A stretch of DNA of 64,000 nucleotides from positions 1,152,630-1,216,629 of the forward strand of contig NZ_CP045687.1 of assembly GCF_009601705.1 (NCBI RefSeq). Direction: 5' to 3'. The position numbers and the translations under genes are program-made. Positions 54,815 through 64,000 of the stretch are shown here, in pieces. The DNA comes from Sulfolobus sp. E5-1-F (GTDB lineage Archaea; Thermoproteota; Thermoprotei_A; Sulfolobales; Sulfolobaceae). Within the stretch, counting starts at the first letter, position 1; every line of letters starts with the position of its first letter. The notes under the pieces are model-generated. The model was not told the DNA's origin. It was given only the letters and a program-made list of their open reading frames with translations, and did no database searches.

Positions 54815-56233
54815 TCACGCATGCTGTCCTGCCTTAATTACGTAATTCCTAGTGAATAGAGCAACAATAAGATTTAGGAACATTATACCGACTGCAGCAG
54901 TGTACATGTAATGAAAGGCAGAATAAGAGGGTACTTGAGCTACTGGTATAAACTGATTATTATAATCGTATATTATCCACGTAGTGTAAGTGTCCATAAA
55001 TACTGTTGAAATTACCGGGCCAATTGAACTTCCGATAGTTCTTATTAAAGTGTTCATACCTATTCCTATTCCCCTTTGTTCCTCTGGTAAAGATACTGCA
55101 ACCATGTTAACTAGTGGAATCATAATATTGACTAACCCTACCGCTGTTATCATAACATCTAATACAACTTCATACACGGTATATCTAAAAGTGTCTAATA
55201 ATAAGTAACCAACAATGCTAATTAGAGAACCTACGATAAGTAATGGCTTAGGTCCAGTGTTGTTAATTAATCTTCCAACTATTGGTCCAACAATCATCAT
55301 CACTAACGCTACCGGTGCCATTAAGATCCCAGACTCTATTATTGATAAGCCTAGTCCATAAGGCTTAGGCAGTTGAAGATAGTAAACTAGTCCCGTAAAC
55401 ATAAGAAACATTCCAGCTCCAGATATTAGCCCAGCTATATTTGCGACCATTATATTTCTTATTCCAAATAAATCAAGTCTCATTAAAGGTTCATTTGTTC
55501 TTCTCTCTACCCATAAAAATATGGGAAATGCTATTACTGAAATTACAACTAATAATAACTGACTAATTGAAGTCCAGCCAACACTAGGACCATTAGATAA
55601 ATATACTAATAATGGAACCACTGTTAACATAAGGAACGTAGCACCCAAATAATCTATCTTCTCCTTAGTCTTCTCGGGTATTTCGACTATGTACTTTGCG
55701 GAAACTATTACCAAAATTATCGATAGTACAAATGCAGTGTGAAAGGCATAAGGCCATCCCAGATCTTGAACTATATAGGAACCAATTAGTAGTCCTAAAG
55801 CTGGGCCAGCTGCGAGCGTTGCACTTAAAATACCTTGAGCCCAAGCTACCCTCTCTTTAGGAAATAGATCAGTTATAATCGCTATAGCAAGAGGAAACGT
55901 CGCATAGCCTAGCCCTTGAATCGCTCTAGCGAAAATTAAAAAGTAGATGTTTGTTGAGAACCCAGCTAATAATACGGCTAGCGAATAAAAGCCAATTGAC
56001 AAGAGGTAAACTTTCTTCTTTCCATACCTATCACCTAGTTTTCCAAAAAGCGGTGATGCAATTGCACCGACTATAAGGTAAGCTGATGTAACCCAAGCAA
56101 CAGTCGTTGCTGTAGTAGAGAATTGATCTTCAATTTTCGGCAAAGCAGGTATGACCATAGTCTCTACGTAATTTACTAAAGTTAGCATAAGAGTAAGAGT
56201 AATTAATGTGCGCATGATACTTTTTGAATCCAT
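54815..56233 (-). CDS. DHA2-type MFS drug exporter
   Basis: A 472-residue, 14-segment carrier. Motif A GKLGDRYGKKKVYL is after segment 2; ILSATLAAGPALGLLIGSY is the antiporter motif C region in segment 5. Members expel drugs, dyes or organic acids in exchange for protons. It is flanked by the two small paralogues at 54394 and 56452; with the right copy it shares a divergent promoter region of about 218 bp, so a regulatory link is possible. Confidence 0.88.
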   Translation of the reverse strand: MDSKSIMRTLITLTLMLTLVNYVETMVIPALPKIEDQFSTTATTVAWVTSAYLIVGAIASPLFGKLGDRYGKKKVYLLSIGFYSLAVLLAGFSTNIYFLIFARAIQGLGYATFPLAIAIITDLFPKERVAWAQGILSATLAAGPALGLLIGSYIVQDLGWPYAFHTAFVLSIILVIVSAKYIVEIPEKTKEKIDYLGATFLMLTVVPLLVYLSNGPSVGWTSISQLLLVVISVIAFPIFLWVERRTNEPLMRLDLFGIRNIMVANIAGLISGAGMFLMFTGLVYYLQLPKPYGLGLSIIESGILMAPVALVMMIVGPIVGRLINNTGPKPLLIVGSLISIVGYLLLDTFRYTVYEVVLDVMITAVGLVNIMIPLVNMVAVSLPEEQRGIGIGMNTLIRTIGSSIGPVISTVFMDTYTTWIIYDYNNQFIPVAQVPSYSAFHYMYTAAVGIMFLNLIVALFTRNYVIKAGQHA

Positions 56234-56451
56234 GGAGTAAAGGACACCATAAAGGCAAATAAATTTTTCGATATATCTTTTTCAATAGACGTCAAAAAAA
56301 TAGCTTACAAAATTGCGGAAAGATAACCTTTAGAGAGTTTAAGAAACTAGATAGAAATCTCCCAGTAAGAAATAGTTTAGTCGTAAGTCTCCATTATTAC
56401 TAGAAACAACTAAAGGAGTTAAATTAATATATAACTTAGAATCAATTATAC

Positions 56452-56802
56452 ATGATGAAACAATTAAGTGTTAAAGAACTTGATTACTATCTTGACGATG
56501 ACTTATTAAAGCTATTAAATAAAGAAGATATAAGATACATATACCTTATAAACGTAAAAATTATATCGAACTTTGAAAAATTCTTTACCACGTTCATTCC
56601 TGATAGTATAAAATATTTCGTGGTAGTATCTCCTGATTTACCGATTAAGATAATTAAGGAGAGTTTAGCTAGAGCTAAAGACGCCTTAGAAGTCTCTTGC
56701 TATATCTCATCAAAGTTACTCCAGAAATCGATGATAGTAATAGGATTACAATCGGTAAGTAAGAAAGAAGAAGTAAAAGAACCTTCCGGTTCCCTTGCAT
56801 AA
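56452..56802 (+). CDS. Small paralogous protein of unknown function (copy 2)
   Basis: A 116-residue homologue of the 54394 gene with a short charged C-terminal tail (SKKEEVKEPSGSLA). It starts at tandem ATGs (56452, 56455). Its core has the same strand-helix pattern but little exact identity beyond FFTTFIPDSIKYFVVVSP, implying an old duplication. It is divergent from the drug exporter. The role is unknown. Confidence 0.65.
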   Translation: MMKQLSVKELDYYLDDDLLKLLNKEDIRYIYLINVKIISNFEKFFTTFIPDSIKYFVVVSPDLPIKIIKESLARAKDALEVSCYISSKLLQKSMIVIGLQSVSKKEEVKEPSGSLA

Positions 56803-56811
56803 TATTACCTC

Positions 56812-57306
56812 TTATTTTCTCTTTTTCCTATTTTGCAAAAGTGTATATAAGCCTAGTGAAAATATTGCAACTAACACCATTACAATAACCCCATTATTAT
56901 AAAAAGTGTTTAAGGTTAATGATGACGAATAGGTAGTTATCAACGAGATATTTGTGAGGTTATTACCAAAATTGCCATTATCGTTAGATTGTGTGGAGTT
57001 TATTGTAATGTTTGCGTAATAGATTCCATTATAAATTATTGAGAAAGCGGTGTTAATAAGATAATAAGGTACTATTATTTCAGAGAAATTCGTTAAGTTC
57101 CTTATTTCTAATATTCCCTTAATTGTTTGAGGTTCTATTGTAAAATTCTTTACACTTATTAAAAATTTTATACCAATCGTGGAGTTCTCAACATCTTGAA
57201 CTATCGGGAAATTCTGATTTACGTTAACGTATATTATGTAATTGCCCAACATGAACGTTTTCGAAATTACTGCAATTGCTAGTATTAGAAGCAATAAAAG
57301 TCTCAT
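56812..57306 (-). CDS. Membrane-anchored extracellular protein, unknown
   Basis: A 164-residue protein with a signal peptide (RLLLLLILAIAVISKTFML), an outside domain rich in N-x-S/T sites (for example NLTNFS, NITINST, NNLTNIS) and a C-terminal helix (GVIVMVLVAIFSLGLYTLLQN) with a basic end NRKKRK. This is the layout of many surface proteins in Sulfolobales. No family is recognised. It is convergent with the 56452 gene and close to the start of the hemerythrin gene on the other strand. Confidence 0.65.
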   Translation of the reverse strand: MRLLLLLILAIAVISKTFMLGNYIIYVNVNQNFPIVQDVENSTIGIKFLISVKNFTIEPQTIKGILEIRNLTNFSEIIVPYYLINTAFSIIYNGIYYANITINSTQSNDNGNFGNNLTNISLITTYSSSLTLNTFYNNGVIVMVLVAIFSLGLYTLLQNRKKRK

Positions 57307-57362
57307 TATTACTTCTACAATTTACTCCCCTTAATATAAGTTTTTTTAATCTCCCAAGATTA

Positions 57363-57779
57363 ATGAAAATTGTGGATATAATAGAACTTCTTAAATTCGA
57401 ACATGCTATATTTAGGATAAGATTCTATTTTTTAGAAAAAATTGACGATCCTTGGCAAGAATTGGAAGCAGTACATAACTTTATAGTTAATGTCCACGCT
57501 AAGATGGAGGACCTATATGTCTTCAAAGATATACCAGAAGCTAAACCTTACTCTAACGACCATAAACTAATTGAGAAGTATGGAGACTCAATAATAAAAG
57601 AGAAGAGAAAAGAATGGCTACCTAGGTATGTAAAGATAGTATTAGATCACAATATGAATGAGGAGAAATATATATTTCCTAAGGTAAAGGAGAAAAAAGG
57701 TTTAGCCTTGGATATAATTGAACAATATGGTTTTGAAAATTACCAAAAGATGACTGGTATAGATATAAGAGATTTCTAA
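57363..57779 (+). CDS. Hemerythrin-like protein (second copy)
   Basis: A 138-residue four-helix protein from ATG 57363; a longer frame to 57276 would overlap the start of the opposite-strand gene. Candidate diiron ligands: H14, H38 or H45 with E49, H67, H96 with E100 or E101 (DHNMNEEKYIFP). It differs from the hemerythrin at 11272 in loops and spacing. The stop overlaps the stop of the TFS-like gene by 3 bases. A role in O2 or NO binding is family-based inference. Confidence 0.72.
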   Translation: MKIVDIIELLKFEHAIFRIRFYFLEKIDDPWQELEAVHNFIVNVHAKMEDLYVFKDIPEAKPYSNDHKLIEKYGDSIIKEKRKEWLPRYVKIVLDHNMNEEKYIFPKVKEKKGLALDIIEQYGFENYQKMTGIDIRDF

Positions 57780-58054
57780 ATGTTATAAACAAAATTACAC
57801 GCCATGCACCTATACAATCTTTTCCTTTTATTAAGTAATATTGCTCTTACCGAACCACATCTAGGACACAGTGATATAGCAACTCTACCCTCTAAGGTCT
57901 CCCCATCAGCGATTATAGTCTTATCATTTTCATGAGAGATATTCTCCTTTAGTATCACTTTTTCTACATCATGATCAGAGTATTTACACCTACTGCAGAC
58001 CATTTTGTTACCTTTTACCTTCATCAAGGAACCACATTTAGGGCAAAAACGCAT
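57776..58054 (-). CDS. TFS-like double zinc ribbon protein lacking the catalytic acidic pair
   Basis: A 92-residue paralogue of archaeal transcript-cleavage factor TFS (TFIIS/RPB9-like). The N-terminal ribbon is CPKCGS and CSRCKYS; the C-terminal ribbon is CPRCGSVRA and RLYRCMAC. In true TFS the C-terminal hairpin carries an Asp-Glu pair that enters the polymerase active site. Here the hairpin is about 8 residues shorter and reads LLNKRKR, basic with no acids, so it cannot stimulate cleavage in the normal way. Known Sulfolobus paralogues include TFS4, an RNA polymerase inhibitor; this protein may belong to such a non-cleaving class. Confidence 0.78.
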   Translation of the reverse strand: MRFCPKCGSLMKVKGNKMVCSRCKYSDHDVEKVILKENISHENDKTIIADGETLEGRVAISLCPRCGSVRAILLNKRKRLYRCMACNFVYNI

Positions 58055-58071
58055 ATCTAAAAATGAGTCTT

Positions 58072-58848
58072 TTAATCATAAAAGCTTGCAGCTAGCATAC
58101 TAACTCCAGGCCAAGGTGTGTCATATCCTAAAATCTCAGCCTTCTTAGGTTTAACAAACCCTAAGAGCATGTATAGAGTATTTAGATTTCCTTCAGGCAT
58201 GGCAGATTGATACTCCTTAGGATATAGTTCGCCAATTTTCAATATTTTATCAAACTCGCCTGATTTTATCAGATCCATTAGTATTATATCAAACTTTGTA
58301 GGTTTAGGAGTTATCTTGAAGTAGAATAGGTCTAGTCTGTGAGTTGGTGAACCAGTAGCTAGGAATAATACTTTCCTTCCCAGTTTCCTTACCGCGTTTC
58401 TAATCTTTTCACCTACAGCATAGTGTGATTCTGGGCTATTGTCAGTAATGGATATTGTTACTACTTTTGGCTTATACTCCGGAAACATGAATAAAAGGGG
58501 GATCCACGCACCATGATCTAAACCCCATCTGTTATCCTCTTTTATGATTCCATCGGAACCCTTTACGATTTCGTTTACTAGTTCTACATCATTATATGCC
58601 TCATAACAATACTTGTAGGTCTCTTCTGGGAAACCGTAATAGTCTTGTATACACTCTAATTTCTCACTGTTTTCTATATAATAATCCCCAGTCCATGATA
58701 TGAAATGAGGACTAGATACGATTATTGTATCTGGCTTATATTTTTCAATGACACTCTTTCCTATATTTCTGAGTAGATCCTTCCACTTGTTTTCCTCAAT
58801 AAGGATAGTAGGAGAACCATGAGATATAAATAATCCAATTGTCATCAT
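58072..58848 (-). CDS. LigB/DODA-type class III extradiol dioxygenase
   Basis: Iron-dependent ring-cleaving dioxygenase of 258 residues. His motifs: FISHGSPT (first ligand), [19 protein letters not shown] (second ligand and acid/base), and [10 protein letters not shown] near residue 170. The arrangement matches the 4,5-DOPA dioxygenase-like branch. It could open a catechol formed by the HpaBC hydroxylase encoded 2-4 kb away, but it is in a separate unit. It is followed by the TFS-like gene 17 bp away. Confidence 0.85.
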   Translation of the reverse strand: MMTIGLFISHGSPTILIEENKWKDLLRNIGKSVIEKYKPDTIIVSSPHFISWTGDYYIENSEKLECIQDYYGFPEETYKYCYEAYNDVELVNEIVKGSDGIIKEDNRWGLDHGAWIPLLFMFPEYKPKVVTISITDNSPESHYAVGEKIRNAVRKLGRKVLFLATGSPTHRLDLFYFKITPKPTKFDIILMDLIKSGEFDKILKIGELYPKEYQSAMPEGNLNTLYMLLGFVKPKKAEILGYDTPWPGVSMLAASFYD

Positions 58849-59263
58849 AAAATCCTCTCTCTAAGTTAAAATAAAAAACTAAGTTAACTTATGGTAACTG
58901 CTACTGGATCTTTTTATCTTCATATATGCTTGTTTCTCTTATTCTATTTTTCCAATTTTTACACGAATATTTATAAATTTTGCTATATATTCTTGTGAGG
59001 CCGTTAGTTTTCATATCTCCAGTCTTAAGGGATGTGGATAACAATTTCATGCATTTGAAAATTAGTTTAAATTCCTCCTAATCACTCTAGTCAAACGCTT
59101 TAATTCTAACGAAACTCTAGAAAAAGATCAAGAATCGCCAAATCTTGTCTTGTGAAAATCTAAATCATATGTTAAGTTGAAAACAAACTGAGACTTAATT
59201 TAATTTGAAATTCATACTTTTTCATTGGTAGCTATATAGTGGTATTTGTTAGAAAATCTTTAA
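58849..59263. other. Intergenic region with direct repeat copy 1
   Basis: Apart from the exact 148-bp direct repeat at 59043-59190, the stretch contains promoter-like AT runs for the dioxygenase gene. No gene is seen. Confidence 0.45.
59043..59190. repeat. Exact 148-bp direct repeat, copy 1
   Basis: Begins AATTTCATGCATTTGAAAAT and ends GAAAACAAACTG. It is identical base for base to 60007-60154 in the same orientation, offset 964 bp. The first 21 bases are nearly self-complementary. Together with copy 2 it brackets the vapBC operon. No open frame spans it. Confidence 0.95.
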
Positions 59264-59677
59264 TCAAGGAAAGACAAAATATTTTGAAATCTCTGGAAAA
59301 TTTCTAACTCCCCTTAATAGTTTTTCATCTGCAGTTAATATTACGTCTCCTACTTTCTTTGCCAAAGCTATTAATGAAGCGTCATAAGTTGTTAAGCTAT
59401 ACTTTAAGCTAATGTCATAGGCAGTCCTAGTTAATTCCTTTCCATTCACTACAATACATAGATCAACAAAAGATAAAGCTCTAATTAATATCTCATCCCC
59501 TTTCTCTTTACTTAGTTCATTCCTCACTATCCTTTTACGAATTACGTTAGGGAATTCATAAAATATTAGATCAAGAAAGTAACATTCCTCAACTTTTTCA
59601 ATTTCTCTCCTTATAAAATCGGTCATTTTCTCTGGAAAATAAATTGCAAACAGAGCAGAAGTATCAATGATAGCCAT
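59264..59677 (-). CDS. vapC: VapC-type PIN-domain toxin
   Basis: A 137-residue PIN ribonuclease. The acidic metal site is complete: D5 (IIDTSALF), E41 (FYEFPNV), D99 (TTYDASL) and D117 (LTADEKLL). It is translated with the upstream vapB (14-base overlap). VapC cleaves specific RNAs when free of VapB. In Sulfolobus such modules are linked to heat and stress responses. The pair sits between two exact 148-bp direct repeats. Confidence 0.9.
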   Translation of the reverse strand: MAIIDTSALFAIYFPEKMTDFIRREIEKVEECYFLDLIFYEFPNVIRKRIVRNELSKEKGDEILIRALSFVDLCIVVNGKELTRTAYDISLKYSLTTYDASLIALAKKVGDVILTADEKLLRGVRNFPEISKYFVFP

Positions 59678-59900
59678 CTCTATCTTCTCTTACAAGTTCT
59701 GCCGAGGGCGAGTAATGTCCATGAGATTTTAAGAGTTCCTCTCTAATCACGTCTGCCTCTCTTAATTCTCTCCTCATTTTTTCCTTCCTCACGATCTCCT
59801 CTAAATACTTTCTAACTAGCTCCGGGTAATCTATTCCTAACTCTTCTAACTCCTTCTTTAACCTCTCGTCAACTCTTATTGATATAACAGTAGTAGTCAT
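59664..59900 (-). CDS. vapB: VapB-type ribbon-helix-helix antitoxin
   Basis: A 78-residue antitoxin. The N-terminal ribbon-helix-helix DNA-binding part is VISIRVDERLKKELEELG, and the C-terminal half is charged and disordered-looking for VapC binding (REELLKSHGHYSPSAELV). The start is set at ATG 59900 (MTTTVISIRV); a longer frame from 59924 is less likely. It precedes and overlaps vapC, and should autorepress the operon. Confidence 0.87.
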   Translation of the reverse strand: MTTTVISIRVDERLKKELEELGIDYPELVRKYLEEIVRKEKMRRELREADVIREELLKSHGHYSPSAELVREDRDGYH

Positions 59901-60006
59901 TATGTTTTCTTCTCTTGTAAACATTTAAAGTTTACTCACTAGTATTGACATAAAGAGATATGCTTATTATTCTACATATCTTCTTCTTTTTGTGAGTATT
60001 GACAAA

Positions 60007-60154
60007 AATTTCATGCATTTGAAAATTAGTTTAAATTCCTCCTAATCACTCTAGTCAAACGCTTTAATTCTAACGAAACTCTAGAAAAAGATCAAGAATC
60101 GCCAAATCTTGTCTTGTGAAAATCTAAATCATATGTTAAGTTGAAAACAAACTG
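60007..60154. repeat. Exact 148-bp direct repeat, copy 2
   Basis: Identical to 59043-59190. It is immediately upstream of the vapBC promoter. Sequences just outside the repeats differ on both sides (59042 C against 60006 A; 59191 A against 60155 G), so the 148-bp unit is sharply bounded. Confidence 0.95.
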
Positions 60155-60169
60155 GAAACTTTATATGAT

Positions 60170-60340
60170 TTATACTACATTAGCAAAATTATTATCCACA
60201 CTCAAACTCCAGCACAATTTATATATTTCTAGCATAAACCTATTTCGAATATAAGTCCACATCATCTGGTTATGTACTTGATATACCGATCTCCTCCCCA
60301 CTCTAAAGAGTCGTTGTTCTTTTGCCAATATAGACTTCAC
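60170..60340 (-). CDS. Possible 56-residue protein or remnant
   Basis: GTG-started frame reading MKSILAKEQRLFRVGRRSV and onward, basic and helical. It is just after hpaB on the same strand and ends before the 148-bp repeat. The frame stays open upstream into hpaB. No family recognised. It could be the truncated end of a gene disrupted by the repeat or cassette. Confidence 0.3.
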   Translation of the reverse strand: MKSILAKEQRLFRVGRRSVYQVHNQMMWTYIRNRFMLEIYKLCWSLSVDNNFANVV

Positions 60341-60363
60341 AGCTAGCTCGATACTGCTGACCG

Positions 60364-61835
<1,472 letters not shown>

Positions 61836-61839
<4 letters not shown>

Positions 61840-62786
61840 TTAGACCACCCCTTTAATTGACCTGTGGAAATGTCCTCCACGGGAACCCACTCATTTAACC
61901 AAGATTGAGGAATCGGTCTACTCCAGAAATCACTTCTGTACCTATATTGATCATGGGTCCAAACTACTGGTTTCCATTTATCCGGATCCAATACTACGTA
62001 ATCATTTGTAAAAAATTCTATTCTATTTCTATCGAAATCTCTCAAATAAATATAATAACCTTCTGTCGCTCCATGTCTACCTGGTCCTCTCTCTATATTA
62101 TCCCATAATCCTACCGAAGCTAAAATATCAGCTGCCTTTATAACATCCCTAACGTCATGAACGTAATATGTCTCATGATGAAAACCTGGGAAGTTTTTAT
62201 CAGATCTAGCTATTGCAATTTCGTGAGAATCCCCTCTTTTAGTTAACCATACAACAGTTCGATTTCCATCTTTATCCAAATACATCTCAGTTTCGTAATA
62301 ACCCATTATTTTCCTAAGAAAATCAGTTTCTTTCTCTAAATCGTTCACAATATAATTCACATGTGCTAATCTTACCGGGCTTACGCCTCTATGCTTATGG
62401 AACGCTAACCTCAGATCTCCAACATACTCCATTTCATAATATAGGAAAATTGGGATACCTTGAGGAGTTTCAAATAATAACCCGTCACTTACCCCTTTTT
62501 CCCTAAATCTCATCACTTTAAGACCTAAACCCTCTAATTCTCGCTTTGCCTTATCCAGCTCCTCTCCCTTAGTAACCCTTAGCCCAATATAAGATAAACC
62601 AGCAGAATTTGCCTTCTTTAATATTAAACTGTGATGCTGACCTTCTTCTATACCCCTCAAGTAAATGTAGTCGCCATCCTTTTCCGTCTCCACAAGTCCT
62701 AAAAGCTCTGAGTAAAAATATCTGGCCTTATCTAAATCGCTAACTCTTATACACACATGGGATACGCGTAAAATATTGATCATCAA
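61836..62786 (-). CDS. hpaD: VOC-type extradiol dioxygenase (homoprotocatechuate 2,3-dioxygenase-like)
   Basis: Class I ring-cleaving enzyme of 316 residues with two vicinal-oxygen-chelate repeats. The metal triad lies in the second half: H in LAHVNYIV, H in FHHETYYV and E in [26 protein letters not shown] is close to the HPCD/BphC signature. Together with HpaBC it would take 4-hydroxyphenylacetate to the ring-opened product. It overlaps hpaB (4 bases). Confidence 0.87.
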
Positions 62787-62837
62787 ATCACAAAGTGTAA
62801 AAAGGATAAATTAACCAACCATTAAACTGATTTAAGG

Positions 62838-63305
62838 TTATTTACATAATTTCCAATAGTTTCTATTATAATAGACTAAGGGCGAGAAATTATCTCTTAG
62901 AACCTTTCCATTAACTACCTCACCTACTACTATGGTATGATCACCAATATCAATAGTCTTATACTTTCTAGCTTCTATGTAAGCGTAACTATCAGCCAAT
63001 ATGGGCATTCCGTTTAAACCTTCAAAGAACTTTACCTCCTTGAATCTTTCCTTTACAGGTTTAAAAGCAAACGTATTGAATATTTTCTCATCTTCAACAA
63101 AATTTACTATGAAACCATTGCTCTCGATAAAAGGTACATCATTACCCTTAATTTTATCTGCTGTAAACATAACTAATGGTGGGTCTAAAGAAAGAGAATT
63201 AAACGTGTTAACTGTCATTCCTACTAAATTATCACTCCATTTAGTTGTAACTACTACTATTCCTAGTGGGAATAATCTCATTATGCTTCTTATTGTCTCA
63301 CTCAT
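62838..63305 (-). CDS. hpaC: Flavin reductase, HpaC-type
   Basis: NAD(P)H:flavin oxidoreductase of 155 residues giving free FADH2 or FMNH2 to HpaB. Split-barrel motifs: FPLGIVVVTTKWSDNLVGMTVNTFNSLSLDPP shortened here to its start LGIVVVTTK, SLSLDPPLVMF, and GDHTIVVGEVV near the end. It is followed by the hpaD gene after 52 bp; all are on the minus strand after the MFS gene, one likely operon. Confidence 0.88.
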   Translation of the reverse strand: MSETIRSIMRLFPLGIVVVTTKWSDNLVGMTVNTFNSLSLDPPLVMFTADKIKGNDVPFIESNGFIVNFVEDEKIFNTFAFKPVKERFKEVKFFEGLNGMPILADSYAYIEARKYKTIDIGDHTIVVGEVVNGKVLRDNFSPLVYYNRNYWKLCK

Positions 63306-63360
63306 GAGAGTACATACTTAAAAAAATTATTTAAGTTTATCATTAAACTGAGTTGATATC

Positions 63361-64000
63361 TTAAGGAGAAACCTCATCCAATCTCTTGTTAGCTGACCTA
63401 TGACCTATTGATATCGCAATTATTGTTGAAATTACTTGAAACAAGGCTATCAGCAAAAACACCTCTATTGCCAAGGTTGTAGTAACGCCAGAAGCTATCA
63501 GAGAACCTATAAAAGAGGAAATTGCAATAATCCCTATCCCACCCCCTATATGACCTACACCGTCGCATAAGGCAAAACCAGTACTCCTAGCTCTCGTAGG
63601 AAAACTCTCAGCAGTCCAAGCATATGAAGTAGGAACCCATAAATTGAACCCATAAAAGAGAATTATAGATCCTAGGAAAGATAAAACGACGTTGGTACCT
63701 GCTATAGCTATTAATAACCCCCCCAATTATTGTGAAGATTACTGAAATGGCTGTCCATGTCTTTCTTTCAAGTCTGTCTCCAATAAAGAAAGTTGTTATA
63801 GGAACCAATATGAAACCTAAAACGCCTATTGCTGCAATCATTCCAGCTTCTGGTGGAGCAAATCCTAACGAGGCTAATACAGACGTTAAACCAGCTGCCA
63901 AGGTATAGACGGTCATATAACCAAATAACCACATCGAGACCAGTATACTAAACCTCTTTATGTAAATTGAGGAACTAAATACGGTCTTTAATGCATCCAA
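63361..64000 (-). pseudogene. MFS transporter, frame-broken and cut by the window end
   Basis: Minus-strand carrier entering from the right edge. Residues from 64000 to about 63725 read ...VSMWLFGYMTVYTLAAGL...SVIFTIIGG. The correct continuation GGLLIAIAGTNVVLSFLGSI is one base out of frame. The switch falls exactly at a run of seven G (minus strand), bases 63718-63724; six would restore one frame. Downstream segments are normal (WTAESFPTRARSTGF, the sugar/aromatic acid carrier motif). It may be a real frameshift, a sequencing error or slippage. The hpa genes next to it suggest uptake of aromatic acids. Confidence 0.8.
63718..63724 (-). other. Run of seven G at the MFS frame break
   Basis: Seven C on the plus strand. 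The upstream frame reads I-I-G-G-V-I across it; the downstream frame L-L-I-A-I is entered if one base is skipped. The site fits polymerase slippage or an assembly miscount. Confidence 0.8.

Larger units (their letters stand above)
59925..60363. other. Intergenic region with direct repeat copy 2
   Basis: It holds the vapBC promoter (minus strand), the second 148-bp repeat (60007-60154) and the putative small frame at 60170-60340. Motif TATTGACA occurs twice near the vapBC promoter (59942 and 59997). Confidence 0.4.

Noticed and set aside
59043-59190. 148-bp repeat as a classic miniature transposon with terminal inverted repeats
   Set aside because: The two ends (AATTTCATGC and AAACAAACTG) are not inverted copies and no target duplication is visible.

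Overview
The window comes from a thermoacidophilic archaeon of the order Sulfolobales, most likely Saccharolobus (Sulfolobus) islandicus or a close relative. The best markers are a 64-residue Sso7d-type chromatin protein (27643-27837), a zinc-containing 7Fe ferredoxin (10335-10649), a thermopsin-family protease, AT-rich DNA, many leaderless genes with a TATA box about 26 bp before the start codon, and the typical Sulfolobus mix of many MFS carriers, CoA ligases and VapBC modules. I saw no rRNA, tRNA, CRISPR array or intact insertion sequence.

Region 1 (1.8-14 kb) is a nitrate-respiration block. A NarK-like carrier is divergent from narGHJI, and an inverted repeat sits between the two promoters. 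The catalytic subunit has no room for a Tat signal, so it should face the cytoplasm. After a decayed stretch of about 1 kb come the zinc ferredoxin, a hemerythrin-like protein, an NnrS-like membrane protein, two unknowns and TusA. Together these suggest handling of nitrite, NO or sulfur by-products.

Region 2 (14-18 kb) is accessory: a U32 protein, then a small island with a DUF3782-type nuclease-like protein carrying internal repeats and a frame-broken nucleotidyltransferase. The island is bracketed by two diverged 52-bp direct repeats. Region 3 (18-23 kb) is a compact aromatic-acid module: a benzoate-type CoA ligase, two divergent PaaA/PaaC-like diiron proteins sharing a 22-bp palindromic operator, an enoyl-CoA hydratase and a PaaX-like repressor. 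PaaB, PaaD and PaaE are absent from the window.

Region 4 (23-36 kb) holds a glutamine amidotransferase, glycosyltransferase and FkbM operon, an old-yellow-enzyme flavoprotein, sso7d, a SWIM plus DUF1286 pair and a complete ECF vitamin transporter. Region 5 (34-54 kb) is mainly catabolism and transport: CoA ligases, a CoA transferase, an amidohydrolase, MFS, NCS1 and APC carriers, and NAD(P) glutamate dehydrogenase. It also has paired small secreted paralogues, a DEAD-box helicase and a membrane-anchored thermopsin homologue.

Region 6 (54-64 kb) contains two small paralogues flanking a drug exporter, a second hemerythrin, a TFS-like double zinc ribbon lacking the catalytic acidic pair, and a LigB-type dioxygenase. 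A vapBC module here is flanked by exact 148-bp direct repeats. The window ends with a 4-hydroxyphenylacetate cluster (hpaB, an extradiol dioxygenase, hpaC) and an MFS gene broken at a run of seven C. The strongest candidates for something undescribed are the minimal archaeal CoA-thioester oxygenase module, the repeat-bracketed vapBC cassette, and the TFS paralogue.
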